Origin: Blastomyces gilchristii SLH14081
Taxonomy: Eukaryota; Ascomycota; Eurotiomycetes; Onygenales; Ajellomycetaceae
Assembly (NCBI RefSeq): GCF_000003855.2
Contig: NW_003101645.1
Span: forward strand, 202,799-266,798
Direction: 5' to 3'
Length of the DNA stretch: 64,000 nt
The stretch's first letter is position 1; each line of letters starts with the position of its first letter. The position numbers were made by a program, and so were the translations under genes. Positions 47,204-60,800 of the stretch are shown here, piece by piece. Under the pieces are notes generated by a model. It was given only the letters and a program-made list of their open reading frames with translations. It was not told the DNA's origin and made no database searches.

Positions 47204-49633
47204 ATGTCTTCTGAATTCACTTCTTTCACTTCTTTTACTTCTATTGAAGATTTACAAACTCTTCAAGAAATCACTGTAAATCACAAAGTCTATATTATTT
47301 ACAATTCAACACAGAATACTCTCTTTCAATTATAATAAATGATTACTTCATTCTTCACATCTGATTTCAGGCCATGAAATTTATGAAAAACTCAATACAA
47401 ACACTGAGATAATCTATAAAATAATTATTAATAGATTATATTGTAGATTACTGAAGAGTCATCTCTCTACTACAATCACTGTAACTTTATTCAGAAATAT
47501 TCATCATAAACTAATTATAACTCTGAAGAAATTTTCTGACATCTGAAGTCATCAGAATGCAGACAATAAAAGAAAAATAATCAGAAAATTACTACTGAGC
47601 TGATAAGTTACTCTATCAGATAATGATTTTTGATAACACTAACTTTCTAATTTGAAGAAAATCATGTGAAAATAATCATGTATCAGTACTCTGATTTCAC
47701 AACTCTCATCTGATAACTTCTGTGAATAATTACTTTGCATGTATATATCACTAAATCTTTCTCTTCAATTAATTGAAAACTCTGAATTCTGAACACTTCT
47801 TCAAATGCTTAATTCAAATCTTCATATTTCATATCAATTCTGTCTTCAGTCCAACCTTGAGACACACTACAAAGTCAATATGCAATATCTAGAATCAGAG
47901 TTGAAGAATCATTGAAGAGTGTCTCTCACAGTGAATGCATGAACTAGTACAAACAATCTTGCATTTATGAGAGTTATATGTTATTACATTGATAAGAACT
48001 GAACTTATTAAGAAACATTAATTGAATTTGAATCATTGATCAGTAGTCATACTGAGAATTATATAACAGAGATATTAATGACTGTGATTAAAAATGACTA
48101 TTGAGATATTAGTCTCAGTCTTCTTATAATTATAACTGATAATACTGTGAATAACTACACTATGATGAAGAGCTTGGAGTAAAAATTGACTTTGTATTTC
48201 TGAAATGATAAACAAGGTCATATTCCCTGCATTGCTCATGTGGTTCAACTTGTGATACAAACACTGATAAAGAATCTTAACATTGAGATGAAGAATAATG
48301 AGATGACTGATTCTTGAGATAAGAATGAGATGAAAGTGATTACTCAAGTAACTTTTACATCTACTTTGCAAAAGATAATGTTTTTTGATAACACTTTTTA
48401 ATATTGCTTTTTAATAATGCTTTTTGATAATGCTACTGTTAATTTTGAATAGATTGACTAATAATTTAAATATCACAGATTTGAAACATTACTAATGTGA
48501 TTTGTATCTCCTCTAAATAATAACAATGATTTCATAATATTCAATAAATAAACAAATCAGTCACATCACTGAATATGATACAGAATGTTAGAACATGATA
48601 AAGTTCAACATATGAGATGACTGTTCAGACTCTTTGATTGTGTCAGATGATTGATCATTGAGTGCAATACTCTGATCAGAAAAAGATTCAGATATTAAAA
48701 CTTTCTAATATAAAGTGAACTTAGTTGAAATATGTGATTGATTTACTGTTTCAGTTTTATAAGACAATAAAGACAGTCTCAATCACTTGTATATCAATGC
48801 TGCAGTCAGTCTGATAAGTGTATAACAGTTTATTTACTCATCTTGAGAAGCAGTTGAATCACTCAAAAAGAAATTCAGTCTGAGATAATGCTATAGTACA
48901 GGCTATTATTGCTATAAGAAATAAACTGGTATATTACTACAGTAAAACTGAACAATCTTTTGCAGAGTACTATACTATAGCAGCTCTACTAGATCTCTTC
49001 TGTTGAGTTAATATCTACACTTCTCAAGATTGAACAGAGGAGAAATGAGACTTGTATGTTAAATTAGCCTGAGACTACTACAATGCCAACTATCAGAGAT
49101 TTGAATAAGCAGATGTTCAAGATGTGAAGACAGTGAAATACAATTCTCTAGTAAGTAATGATCTTTGATAACACTTCATATTTCATAGAACTATAATACT
49201 AACTTTGAAACAGAACTTGTATACATTGATTGCAACTGAAAATCAGGCAAAACTACATGCTTATAAAACTGAATTTGACTGCTATCTTCAAGATGATCTG
49301 ACAAATTTACATGTCAAATCAATTCTAGAGTTATGAAAAATTGTTGAGAGTATATATTCAACTGTTGCACTGATGATATGTGATATTCTGATAATTTCAT
49401 TGACAGAGGTGAGAATGAAGTGAAAGTTCAACTCAAGTTGAAATATTTATCACTATTACTGAGAACAATTACAAGGAGAAACAATCAAGAAACTCATGAT
49501 TATAAAACATGAAATTATCAGACAGTTTAATATCTCTGATCACAGTATATCAGAGAAGTGTAGTTTTTATGAGAAAGTAAAGAATAAACTTACACAAGAA
49601 TGTATTTAATTGTTTCATGAGTGTTATCAATAA
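47204..49633 (+). pseudogene. hAT transposase (inactivated)
   Basis: The frame is broken by many stops but the order of hAT motifs is clear. TDNTVNNYTMMKSLE (48,135-48,179) matches the conserved TDNASNN-type motif carrying a catalytic aspartate. HIPCIAHVVQLV (about 48,219-48,254) is the usual cysteine-histidine motif that follows. YYSKTEQSFAEYYTIAALLD lies at about 48,935-48,995, and a dimerisation-type C-terminus ends in LFHECYQ. The start at 47,204 (MSSEFTSFTSFTS) is a guess. An N-terminal BED finger could not be recognised. Confidence 0.72.
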
Positions 49634-49938
49634 TTGTTATCAAATTCTGATTATATAAGCAATCACTGAATGAACTGAATGAGACTGATTTTGATCTTCA
49701 GTCTCAGTCTCATTCTGATTTTAGAAGAATGATCATCTTTCACAGTTTATTCTGAGAAATTACTCTCATTTCACTGTTCTTGAATTAAATCTGGTCATTT
49801 TTCACATCATTTCTCTCAGAAATGGTTCATTTTCAGATTTTTTCAAGACTTGGTCCTGATGGGACTCACGTCAAGAAATGTATGAAACCAGATCAAATGA
49901 GATCAAATGTGAAATTCATGGTCTCGCCGGCCAGTCTA

Positions 49939-50329
49939 TATATATCAGATCTTAAAATGAAATCATGACTTGAAAAAAATGAGAAAGTGATCTCATTTGA
50001 TTTCATTTAGTCTCATTCTTGATATAAAGTTACTATTTTTAGACATTTTAAGGTTTTTTTAGACTATTTTTAATTTTTTAAAAAGTAACACTTTTTGATA
50101 ACACTTAAATAAGATTTAAAGTTATTTAAAGCAATAAAAATAATTTAAATTGAGAAGTGAAAATCATGATCTTATTTGAAAAATGTGATAAGAGTAGACA
50201 GTAAGTCTTACTGAGATAGTATGAGACTACTATCTAATGTTAAAACTGTGTAATGAGATCAGTTGAATTGATAATAAAACTATCAAAAAATCTAGTTCTG
50301 ATCTCAGACACGGTCACACAGTCAGTCTA
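49939..50329 (-). mobile_element. hAT-type MITE, 3'-truncated copy
   Basis: On the minus strand it starts TAGACTGACTGTGTGACC at 50,329 and matches the 506-base MITE for 391 bases. The last ~115 bases are missing at the junction with the hAT element (49,938/49,939). Its right flank is gypsy A pol sequence from 50,330. Confidence 0.78.
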
Positions 50330-50691
50330 GTGAAGAATGAGTTTAATAAAGATGTAATTATTGATAAGTACACTCTGATTCTTCTTTTTACTTTTTCAGT
50401 GAGCTGCAGTCTCATTAGAATCGCAGCAGTCTATAAGTTAATAATATTAATCTTTTTTATTAATTTCAAATATCTCTTTCTTTTCTTATTAACTGCTTCA
50501 GGAATTTTACACTTATATAGTCTCATTAAACTTCTAAAAAATTCTTTGAGAGAAAATAGAAGAAGAGTGCTACAGAGCTTATAAAACATCAGCTTATTAC
50601 TATGAGATTATCTCTAAAAAAACTCTTTAAGAAAAAATAAGAAGTCTTAAGCAGTATTTCTTACTCAATATCTCTGATATGTAACAGAGTA
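50330..50691 (-). pseudogene. 3' end of gypsy A copy 1 pol
   Basis: Minus-strand gypsy A sequence corresponding to about 43,540-43,880 of copy 2. It is separated from the rest of pol by the copia element and ends at the truncated MITE. The open frame seen on the plus strand here (50,330-50,584) is antisense and not meaningful. Confidence 0.7.
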
Positions 50692-50696
50692 ATCTC

Positions 50697-50808
50697 TCTT
50701 GAAGAATAATGTTATTATGTTGTGTGTGTGTAATCTATCTACGCGAGTTACACTAAATGAATAGGTTGAGATGGTATGTGACTAGAGTAAGTGTAGTAAT
50801 CATTAACA
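50697..50808 (-). repeat. 3' LTR of the copia element
   Basis: 112 bases; on the minus strand TGTTAATGATTAC to CTTCAAGA. It differs from the other LTR by a handful of changes, most of them transitions. Confidence 0.88.
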
Positions 50809-53800
50809 CTCTCTCTTGCTACATTATAATCTATAATAAGCCGCCACCCGGGGCCTCTCTCATCCTCAAATCTTTCAAAAATGCAATAATAATTAATTAC
50901 ATGAATCAGACCCTGATTTTCTCATTAGAAAAGATGTCTGTACAGCAATAACTGTAAAAATTAAGAAATACATGTAAAATTCATTGATCTGCTGTATCAT
51001 CATTATTATTCAATCATTTCTTCTTCTCAATTTTCTGAATGTCAACTCTCTTGACAAATTCTTCAAATGCAGGCTTTGTCAGTGACTTGATGAGCCTGTC
51101 AGCTATGTTCACTGTAGAATCAACATGTTTCATCATGATTTTCCCTTTTTCAATCAAATCACAGAGAATATGATATCTAATCTCAATATGATATAACTTT
51201 TATGTTAAGAATTCTCCCTTTACTAGATCAATTGCTCTCTTATTATCAACTCATAGATGTAAGCATATTTTCACTTTTTCATTATTCATCAATTCAGCAT
51301 CATATAACATATCATTTAACCAGATTATCTCACAAGCTGTCTCACTAGCTGTAATATACTCAGCTTCTGTGATTGATTTAGTAATAGATGTCTGTCTCTG
51401 CAATCATCATGAGATCAGTGACTCATTAATCAATATAATATAATCAGTAGTTGATTTGTATTGAGGATTCACCCCCGCTCAGTCTGAATCACAGTATATC
51501 ACAGAACTCAGGCCATCTTCTATCTCCTTCTTATATAATATGCCATAATTTTTCATCTTCTTGATATAATATAAGACATGCTTCAACACTGTCCAACATG
51601 CCTTGTGCAGACATGAGTTAAAACATGAGAGATAGTTGATTACAAATGCCAGATCTGACTGGCTGCTTAAGATCAAATACTGCAATGATCTCAATTCTTG
51701 ACAATATCTTATAGCTGTAAAGTCATCATTTAATCCTTCTCTCTCATCAGGTGAGAATTCCAGTTGTATACCAGCTGTTATTGAGATATCAGCTGGATTT
51801 ATCTTATTCATGCTGAAATCTTCAAGAATCTTCTCAATATAACAGCTCTGTGTAACTGCTAGATCATCATTTCTCTGACATTTGATCTTTATTTCAAGAT
51901 ATGACTTAATCTCTTCAATATTCTTTATCTTAAATCTCTTTGCAATCTCTCTTAATACTCAGTCTAATTACTGTTCTTGAAGTTCTATCATCTGACAATT
52001 ATCAACATACAATGTCAGATAGATCTTATAAACAGAATAATATAGAAATTCACTGTTATAAGATAATATCTTGAATCTTAATGTAGTCAGATGCTCTGTT
52101 ATAAGAAAATATTATATTCTTACAGCTTGCTTCATTTCATATAGACTCTGATGAAGTAATCTTATCAAGTCTTCTCAGTCATGCTTAACATCTGTAAGCA
52201 GTTGTATATAGATCATCTCATTCTGTGATAGTATATCATTCAAAAACACAGATACATAGTCAATCAATTTGATCTTTCATTCTTTGGCAGTTAATATAGT
52301 AAATAGACTGTGTGATATAGGCCCTGATACCACTATAGCATATGATCTCATATAATGAATACTCTGCTGTTGCAAGAACCCCCTAATCACTCAGTGAGCT
52401 CTAAAGTGAATGATTTCTCTCTTATTATTGAATTTTCAATCATATACTCATTTATCTGTAAGAATATTCATTTTCAGAGCCTTCTCAACAATAATATATA
52501 TCTTCTTCTATTCAAATATCTTAATCTTCTTTTTCATTGTCTCATGTTAATAGTTTCAGTCTGAGCTTCTCTTGACTTCTGTCAGTGTAGTTAGTCAGTC
52601 TGTCAGAACACTTAGAATAGAATCATTCTTATTAACAGAGTCTTCAGACTCTTCATTCATAACAAGCTATGTCTTATTATCTAGAAGATAGATTGAATCA
52701 ATTACATTCTCTAAGTTCTCATTGACAATCATCTTCAAAACATCTAGCTTTTTCTTCACTAGATGTTATAGTAAGCAGTGCTGTTATCTCTCTCTGACAT
52801 TCAGAATGTTTAATTTATTAGACAATTCATTGAATTCTCTCATTATATTTACAGGTGTATTTGCACTCATGTCAAGAGCTTCATCAAATATAATATCTCA
52901 TGCAATCTCAAGACAACATACAACAGGATTTCACACATGATATTAATGTAATTCTTGATATTCAATCAGCTGTCATTTCCTGCTGTCAGTTCTATCTGTA
53001 AGCTTATTTAACACTTTTAAATCCTTCTTGTAGATCTTGCACTCTCATCTCTGTATTCAATGAACAGAAGATTGCATCTCAGTTCATACTTTAAAAGATG
53101 TAAGTGATATTTCTTTCTTGCATTTAAATATCTTTGTTAATATTGAGAATGTGTTGATTATTATAATTACAGCTTGTATTGCTTCATTTCAAAGTTCTCG
53201 TTCTAATTCACTATTAAATAGTAGGCTTTGTGTCTTTTCTGCAACTATTTGATTCATGTGTTTCACTGAGTCATTTGATTGTAATGTGTCAGATATAGTC
53301 ATTTCATACATTATTTCTTTGCTCTGACAGTAGGTCTTAAGTTCTTGACTTTTGAACTCTTCTTCATCATCTCAGTGTAGAGTTTTAACTTGATATTGTA
53401 TAGTTATCTCAATATCTGTGATAAAGTTCATTAATTTTACAGTAGATTCTTTCTTTCTTATCATAAGAATTATTCATCTATAACAGATTGCATTATCTGT
53501 TATACTCAATCAGTAGCTTGCACTCTCTCTAGTAAGAGTGTCATTCTCATCAAAAAGTGTTTTTCCACCCTCTGTCAGATCAATGAAAAATCTCATTATC
53601 AGCTTAACAGCTCATGTCATAGATGCAAAGATTGAACATGTCATTTTTATCTGAACACAGACTTTGTAGAATGATAAAGCTTGTTAATCAATAATTCTCA
53701 TCTCTAGATGTGAATCTGCTGTCATTTTTATAATATTCATGAGATTTAGATGTTCTAGCTTTTAATATCATTGCATCATTGTAAGTTCTATAATCTTTGT

Positions 53801-55780
53801 ATTATTTCTTTCAGATAGTGTCAATATTGTGTCATCTTTCACCTGTAATGTGTTCATAGGTTCAAAATCATCATTAAGCATAGCAAACTGAATCAAGTCT
53901 CTGTATGTAATCAGCCTTTTCATCTCATAGATATCATTCTCATTTAATCTTGCTGTAAATAAGAATATACAGTCAGGAGATATAATCAATATAGCATGAT
54001 TATTTTCATATATCAACTGCTTATAGATATAACTCTGATATACAAGCTTACTCATACTCATGAGATTCACTTCTAACTTCAGAATATAGCAGACATTATT
54101 TAACAGTATATTCATCTCTTTCACTGAAATCTTTATATCTTCTATAGCTGCAGCAGAGACTATCATTCTGTCTGTCATTTTCAATATCACTTTCATCTTC
54201 TGAGGTTTTCTCACAACAAGATCTCTGTGAGGTGTGATGTGAGTATCTAATTCAGAGTCTAGAATTCAGGTATCTTTTCCTGTCTGATCACTTACATAGG
54301 TCTTTTTCTTGATGCAAAATACTTGCTCTATGACATTGTGAACAGGAGTAGCATCTGTATTCTTCACATTCTTGTCTTTATTCTTGTTTCTATTCATATT
54401 GAAGTTCAAAGAACATTTCTCAGAGTATTTCTTTCAATAGTCAGTCTGAATATGATCAATCTTTTGATAATAATAGTAGATTCTCACATCATTATCTCTA
54501 CATTCAGGTTTGAATTCAGTGTTCTTGTCCTTGTCATTGTCTTTGTCCTTGTCTTTCTTATTCTTATCTTGTGTGTTATTGATAGAATTTCTAGATATAT
54601 CAGTATTTGCTTTATTCACAGCAGAGAGCTGCAAAAGAATATCATAATACATGTCTATAAAATCATTCTCTAAGAATTGAGTATTATCTTTGTCAATTTG
54701 ATTTATTTAATTTCTTATGAATGAGGCTCAATCTCTGTTGACTTCTGTAAGTAATCTATTGAAAAACACAACATCTTTAATTTTATATTTCAGGTGAATA
54801 TAATCAGTTCTGATGATAATTAATCATTCAATGAAAGCACAATCTGAGCCTTTTAACTTAGCAGTCATGCTAATCAGTTTCTTAAACAGACAGGTTCTGT
54901 GAATAGCAGGCCTCTCAGAAAAGTTATTCTCTATGATAGTTCATAGAGTATAAGCAGATAACTTGAATTTCTTGAATATAGTGAAATGAGCCTTGGCCTG
55001 CAAGACAATTGCAGACTATATATAATTATATAATCAAAGATTGCATTCTTTTCAGAAACATTGCATGTTCATAATAACATTCTCATTAAGATTATTATCT
55101 TCAAGAATATCATCAGTTTCAGACTGTTCTGCAGTCAAAAGAATTTCCTCTCTTTACATTGAGTAGTTAATGAATTCAGTAAGAACTATTAATCTTTTAA
55201 TGAGTCTTACTTAGCTTCTGAATTCTTCAAGAACTTTTATTATAACAGATATCTTCTCTTTCTATTGAAGATATTCTGTCAGATCTGCTTTCATCTCATT
55301 ATCTGCAGAGTTATCTCTACTGATCTTCATTCACTCAACCTCATGCTGAAGTCTTGCAATTTCTAGTCTCATGCAAGTCTTCTCACTTGCTGAGCTATTA
55401 TCATTTCAGTCACTTGAGCTCTCTGCATTGTCTGATATCTCACTGATATCTTCAATCAGATCTTCATATTCATTGAACTCATCAGACTGTTTCTCTGTGA
55501 TAATTTCATTCAGCTCAAACACTTCAGAAGCTATCTTCTGATTCATTATTAATGTTGACAGTGATCTGTGATCTTGCATTTACTGCTCTGACATTTGTGA
55601 ATTTCTTCTTCTACACATTGGCACATAATTCTTCATTAAGTCAGACTTTTCACCTGATCTTAGATTCATCATAAGTTCAATTAATCAATAAATCATCTAG
55701 GCACACTTGTAATGATGCATGAAGATATCAATTTAGCACATTATTACAGTTATTCATTGCTTGTGAAGAGCTTCATAACC

Positions 55781-55892
55781 TCTTGAAGAATAATGTTGTT
55801 GTGTTGTATGTGTGTAATCTATCTACGCGAGTTACACTAAATGAATAGATTGAGATGGCATGTGACTAGAGTAGATGTAGTAATCACCAACA
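55781..55892 (-). repeat. 5' LTR of the copia element
   Basis: 112 bases; on the minus strand TGTTGGTGATTAC to CTTCAAGA, including the CTCGCGTAGATAG core that retains CpG in both LTRs. Confidence 0.88.
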
Positions 55893-55897
55893 ATCTC

Positions 55898-58800
55898 TAC
55901 TAGCTGTCTTATAGCTTACAATCTCTTTCTCAGTATTTTTTAAATGCTCAAGTGATTCTTATAAATTCTCTGATAATGAATAATCTTCTTATTTAATAAG
56001 ATATTGAAGCTTACTATAATATGTTCATTTATTCAATATTTTCTTCACAAGATATTCAGTATCACTCTCAATCTTAATACTATTCAGCTGAGACAGCTTC
56101 ACTCTGAAGTATTACTTATAGAGCTTTAAATAGAAAATATGAAAAACAGAATGAATTGATTTCAATTCTGTAAGTAATTTCAACTTATATATCTACTTAC
56201 TTATCACTCTTATTACTGAGAAAGATTCTAGTCACTACTTACTGAGCTTCTTACACAGTCTTATTATCTTGATATTCTTTGCTAAAAGTAGCACTTAATT
56301 CTCTATCAAGAACTTCATTAAAAGATGTTTTTAATTATAGTATTTCATCTACTACTTCTGAATATAATGAATACTTTTCACTATCTTCTCATGAATTTTA
56401 TTCAAAAGTTTCAATCTCACTTTTACTTCTGATACTGAGAAGTACTCTGTTCTCTATATCTGTTTAACATTCTAACTGTCTATTCTCTCTCTTAAAATGT
56501 CATCTGTGATGTCACTGAGTAATGAAGAATTATATTCATAATAAGTATAGAAAGAAGATATCTTTAAGATTGCATTCTTTGCATTGTTATATATAAATTC
56601 AGTAGTTAGAAGATGTTTGAGTTAATCATTCTGATGATATAAATAGAACACTTAAAAATACTGTTCTAGTGTCTAATTCTGGTATTCAGTCTGATCATCT
56701 ATCTGTGAATAAAATGCAATACTGAGAAGATATCTTATTATAAGATAATAGTAAAAGGTCAATCAGTATTTACTAATAAAGAGAGATTCTTAATCTGTTA
56801 TTAATAATTTCAGAGCACTGTGATTATAAATAATGATATCTAAAAATAGATCAGTCAATTCAGAGACTTTAATCTTTTTATAAGTAGAGATATATTTAAT
56901 CATCTTTATAAAATAGTTAATAATGATTAAAATTAAGTCATATTCTTTGACTCTTATTAACTTTAGCAGATTAACTATGAAATTTATTAATAGATTCTAT
57001 TATAAATCTTTTAAAACAGACAGTGATATTAACTCACTATATTACTTATACTGTGAAATCTTTATTCTTTAATAGATATTGTAAGTCTTAATATACTCTT
57101 TAATATCTGTCTGAAGCTTGTCTTAAATATATTTATATTTTGAAAGCTTCTCAGTCTTCTCTAATCTGAAATGCTCTGTATAAAGATTATTATAATAAAT
57201 TCTTAATAACTTCTGACACACTGCTTTACTATAAGAAATAAAGACTGAATTATTCAGCAGTAGAAGTCTATATTCTTCTAGTTATCAGTGACTTGATTTC
57301 TTAGCAGTATCATCTTACTCAGAACCTGTCTCTTTCAAGTTTAAATCAGATTCTTTCTTCTTCAACTTCTGAATTCAAGCTATAATAGAGATATTCCTCT
57401 TCTATAACTTATCAATAAATTTTAAAAGTAGTCAGATTGAAAGATTGTAGACTGTTTCATTCTTTATCAATTTAATAATTGTAAGATATGATATAAGAAG
57501 CTTATAATCTTCAGTGTCAGTTCTCTGCAGAGATCTGAGTTTTCTTTCATCTTCTATACTGAGTTATATAGCTGTCTTATTAGCACTGTTTCTGAGCTTC
57601 AGAGAATTTTAACTCTCTACAGTCAGCTTCTTCTGCAGTGATAACAGAGATTCTTTTATAGAATTCTTCTTCATATTAACAATATTATAATCAGACTGTC
57701 TAAATAGTGTATCAGCAGAGTTAAGTCAATCTGAATAATATCAGATATAGAAATTATACTCTGAAAGCAGCTTCACTTATCTGACTTAACATTCTATCAA
57801 GCTCTTTATTATTAAGAAGTAATATAAATTTATATAATCAGTGAGAACTTACACTGAATACTTACTACTCTGAAGATAATATTATCAGATCTTAAAGAAT
57901 TCAATAATTACTAATATCTTCTGATTATAAGTATTATATCTTCTCTGTATAAGTGATAACTTCTTGAAGAAGAAGATCACTGATCTTTATTCACAGTATT
58001 TTATAGACTCTGTGAAAAAGTCTTCTCTTACAGACAATTCATTATCTGTATTCTCAGAGATGATTATTCTCTGATTCTTTCAACATTGAAAGATCTTCAG
58101 TGTTAACTGTGAAAAGATTTCATAGATTTCATTCTTAAATACATCAGTCTCATACTGACTAAGTAAGTCAGAATTAAAGTGATTCAGTATTATAATATCT
58201 GTAAAAGCTTGTTTCAATTCTGTAAACATCTGTACAGTGTCTTGAGTAAGAGTAAACAGTTCTATTTTTCTATCTTTCACACTTCTCTTTAACAGATCTG
58301 TAAGAGAGACAGTAATCTGTGAATATATATAGATAAATCATCTATAGAAATTTATAAATTCTAGAAACATCTGTATCTTATAATACATCTACAGTACTGA
58401 TCAGTTCTTAATAACAGAGACTCAGCTTCTGTTCATTGAAATACTATTCATCTTAATAATATAATCTAAGAAATCAATCTTCTGTATGTAGAACAAGCAT
58501 TTTTCAGTGTTTGTATAGAGTTAATACTGTCTCAAGTGACTCAATACTTCTTAAATATAAGTATCATATTCTTTCTCTGATTTCAAGAAGATTAGAATAT
58601 TATTCAGATATACTATATAGAAGATATTAACAAGACTCTACAGTATCTCATTTATATAGGTCTGAAAGATGACTGAAGTATTACAAAGATTAAAAGATAA
58701 AACAAGATATTCAACATTGCTATACTTGATATAAAAAGCTGTTTTTTAAATATTATCTTTGTTAACTCTGATTCTATAATAGACATTCTGTATATCAATC

Positions 58801-60800
58801 TTTAAGAACATCTTTACTTCAGATAATCAATTAATCATCTCATTAATTAACAGTAATAAATAGTAATTCTTAACTATCATCTTATTAAGATCTCTGTAGT
58901 CTATGTATAGACATAGTCTATCATTCTTCTTAAGTATAAAGAGTATAGATATCTCTGCTGAACTCTTTAATAAGTATATTCAGTTCTTTGATTACACTTT
59001 CTTAAGATATTTATACAGAACATTCAATTTCTTTATAGATAAGTTGTAAAGAGATCTGTACAGAACTGTTACACTGTCTTCAAGATAAATCTTATATTAT
59101 ATCTTGATATTAGAAAACTTCACTGCTTCTCTTTCTGAAAAGATATTTTTATAATCTGTAAAGAGATATTATATATATCTATCTTTAATAATGAATACTG
59201 CTGCTAATCTTACAGTGAGAATGATAACTTCTTTATCTATTCTTAAGTCTCAATCATCTGCTATACAGTATATCAACTCTATCTTTTTCTCAAGATTCTT
59301 TCAATGAAACTCTTCAGATTTCTCTATTACTATCTCTTTATCAGTAAGACAGTACTGTCACATCTGAATGACTTAGTTAATGAGAGAATTGTTTTCTCTC
59401 AATCACAGAAGATCTAGAATAATGTTCTCATCTATAATATTAATAGTGTGAAGAAGCAGACTGCTTTTCTTAAAGATTTCTTTTAAGTCTGTGATCACAT
59501 ACTTTACTTAAATTATGTCAAAACAGTGATACTTTATTTCATCAGTAAATTTCATATGATCTGATAAGTCTATCTTCTTTCAATTCTTTATTAAAGAAAA
59601 GAAATAAAATATGAAGTTAATATTCATTTCAGAGTTAAGTAGATATCTCACTAATATCTTCTTATTTGAGATATACATTATAATTATAATATAAACTTGA
59701 AGATATGAGAATTATTAATTCTTTATTTCTTTCTCTTCTTTATCTTCTGTGAATACATTTGTCAGAAGAGAAGTTAACTTTGAGAAGATATTTTCTTAGT
59801 TTCTTCTCTTCTTCAGCTTCTTGTAATCACTGATATAGTAATTATCAGCTTTACAGTTGAAACAAAGATCTTTATTAAATCTTTTTTAACATTTCTTCAC
59901 AGTGAGTAAAGAATCAGAATACTTGAAATTCTTCTTTACTTTCTCTATACTGAAGTCATCACAGCATTATTTAAATCTTATTATTAATTACTTAGAAGAG
60001 ATCTTATTAATCTTTTTCTTAAAGAATTAATTATTCAAATAGATTTAAAAAGTTAGATTGATAAGCTTAGTATGATTGATTAATAAACTCTGATACTGTG
60101 ATATTATTATTCATATCTTATGAGTCAGCTTCACAAGATAAAGCTGTGTCTTTAATTGATTTAAATTATCAGTTAATTTCTCTCAATATTCTTCAAATCT
60201 TGTATTGAAATTGGAAGAATTCTTATTATCTCATTAATATAATAAGTTAAACTGCTGTACTACTGTGAAGCTGCAGTTATAGTGATCTTTAATTTGATTC
60301 TGTAGAAAGTTCTTAAATTCTTCTCAAGTTATAACAGTATTAATACACTTAAGCTCTCTCTTCTTGATAACTCAAGTAGTTACAGAGATGTCTTCAAGAA
60401 GATTGACAGTGTATATTACTTATATCTTATAAGTATTATACTGACTCAGATTAAGGTGAAATTTCTGTTCAAGAGTATGAATAAAGCTGTGAAATTCAGA
60501 TAAGATGTTTCTCTTATATCTCAGAGAATCTTCAATCTTAATCTCTCTATCTTCATGATAGATATAGATGTGTAGAGACTATAACAGTAATAGAGTAGTT
60601 AAAGAGCTCATGTTAAAATATGCAGTGAGTTCAGAAATCTTGAATTTCTGCTGAGATAGAGATGTATACACTCTAGAAAATAATGTAGTATTTCTTTCAG
60701 AGAGTAAGATTAAGTCAGTTTCAGTATAAGTGTATGAGATCATATCAGTCTGTTAAAGCTTGACTGATTCAAACTTATAATCAGATTAAGTGATTTGAAT
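55898..60800 (-). pseudogene. gag-pol of gypsy A copy 1 (mutated)
   Basis: Reading from 60,800 downwards: gag (collinear with 32,805-33,900), protease, then RT with the catalytic box as YLNNIL near 58,595-58,620, RNase H and integrase. It is collinear in reverse with copy 2 but lacks the LINE. Both active-site aspartates of the RT are changed to asparagine (G to A), and stops are frequent. One 66-codon open stretch (58,280-58,080) covers the RNase H start. Confidence 0.8.

Larger units (their letters stand above)
44092..49938 (+). mobile_element. hAT-type DNA transposon, mutated
   Basis: 5.85 kb between a left terminal repeat TAGACTGACCGTGTGACTG and a right end ...CCGGCCAGTCTA. The first ~35 and last ~90 bases are shared with the 506-base MITEs, which therefore look like deletion derivatives or relatives. 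Inside are an A-rich low-complexity stretch (44,460-44,625), an ATC/ATT microsatellite, an accessory-ORF-like region (45,900-46,740) and a dead transposase (47,204-49,633). The left flank (ATACTGAC, 44,084-44,091) does not match the right flank (TATATATC), unlike the MITE copies, so the right junction may be rearranged. Confidence 0.75.
50697..55892 (-). mobile_element. Ty1/copia retrotransposon, complete, mutated
   Basis: 5,196 bases with two 112-base LTRs (50,697-50,808 and 55,781-55,892) and a 5-base duplication ATCTC (50,692-50,696 and 55,893-55,897). The interrupted gypsy A sequence is uninterrupted at 43,523-43,540. On the minus strand the order is gag, gag-pre-integrase (NNVCYILKLEVNLMSMSKLV, 54,214-53,768), integrase, reverse transcriptase and RNase H (SLQYLILSSQSDLAFVINYL and GILYKKE..., 51,811-51,479), the copia order. 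A polypurine tract AGCAAGAGAGAG abuts the 3' LTR. After the 5' LTR, GGTTATGAAGC resembles a copia primer site. Stops are frequent. Confidence 0.9.

Noticed and set aside
47204..49633. A functional hAT transposase
   Set aside because: Many in-frame stops from TGG to TGA/TAG changes; only motif order is preserved.
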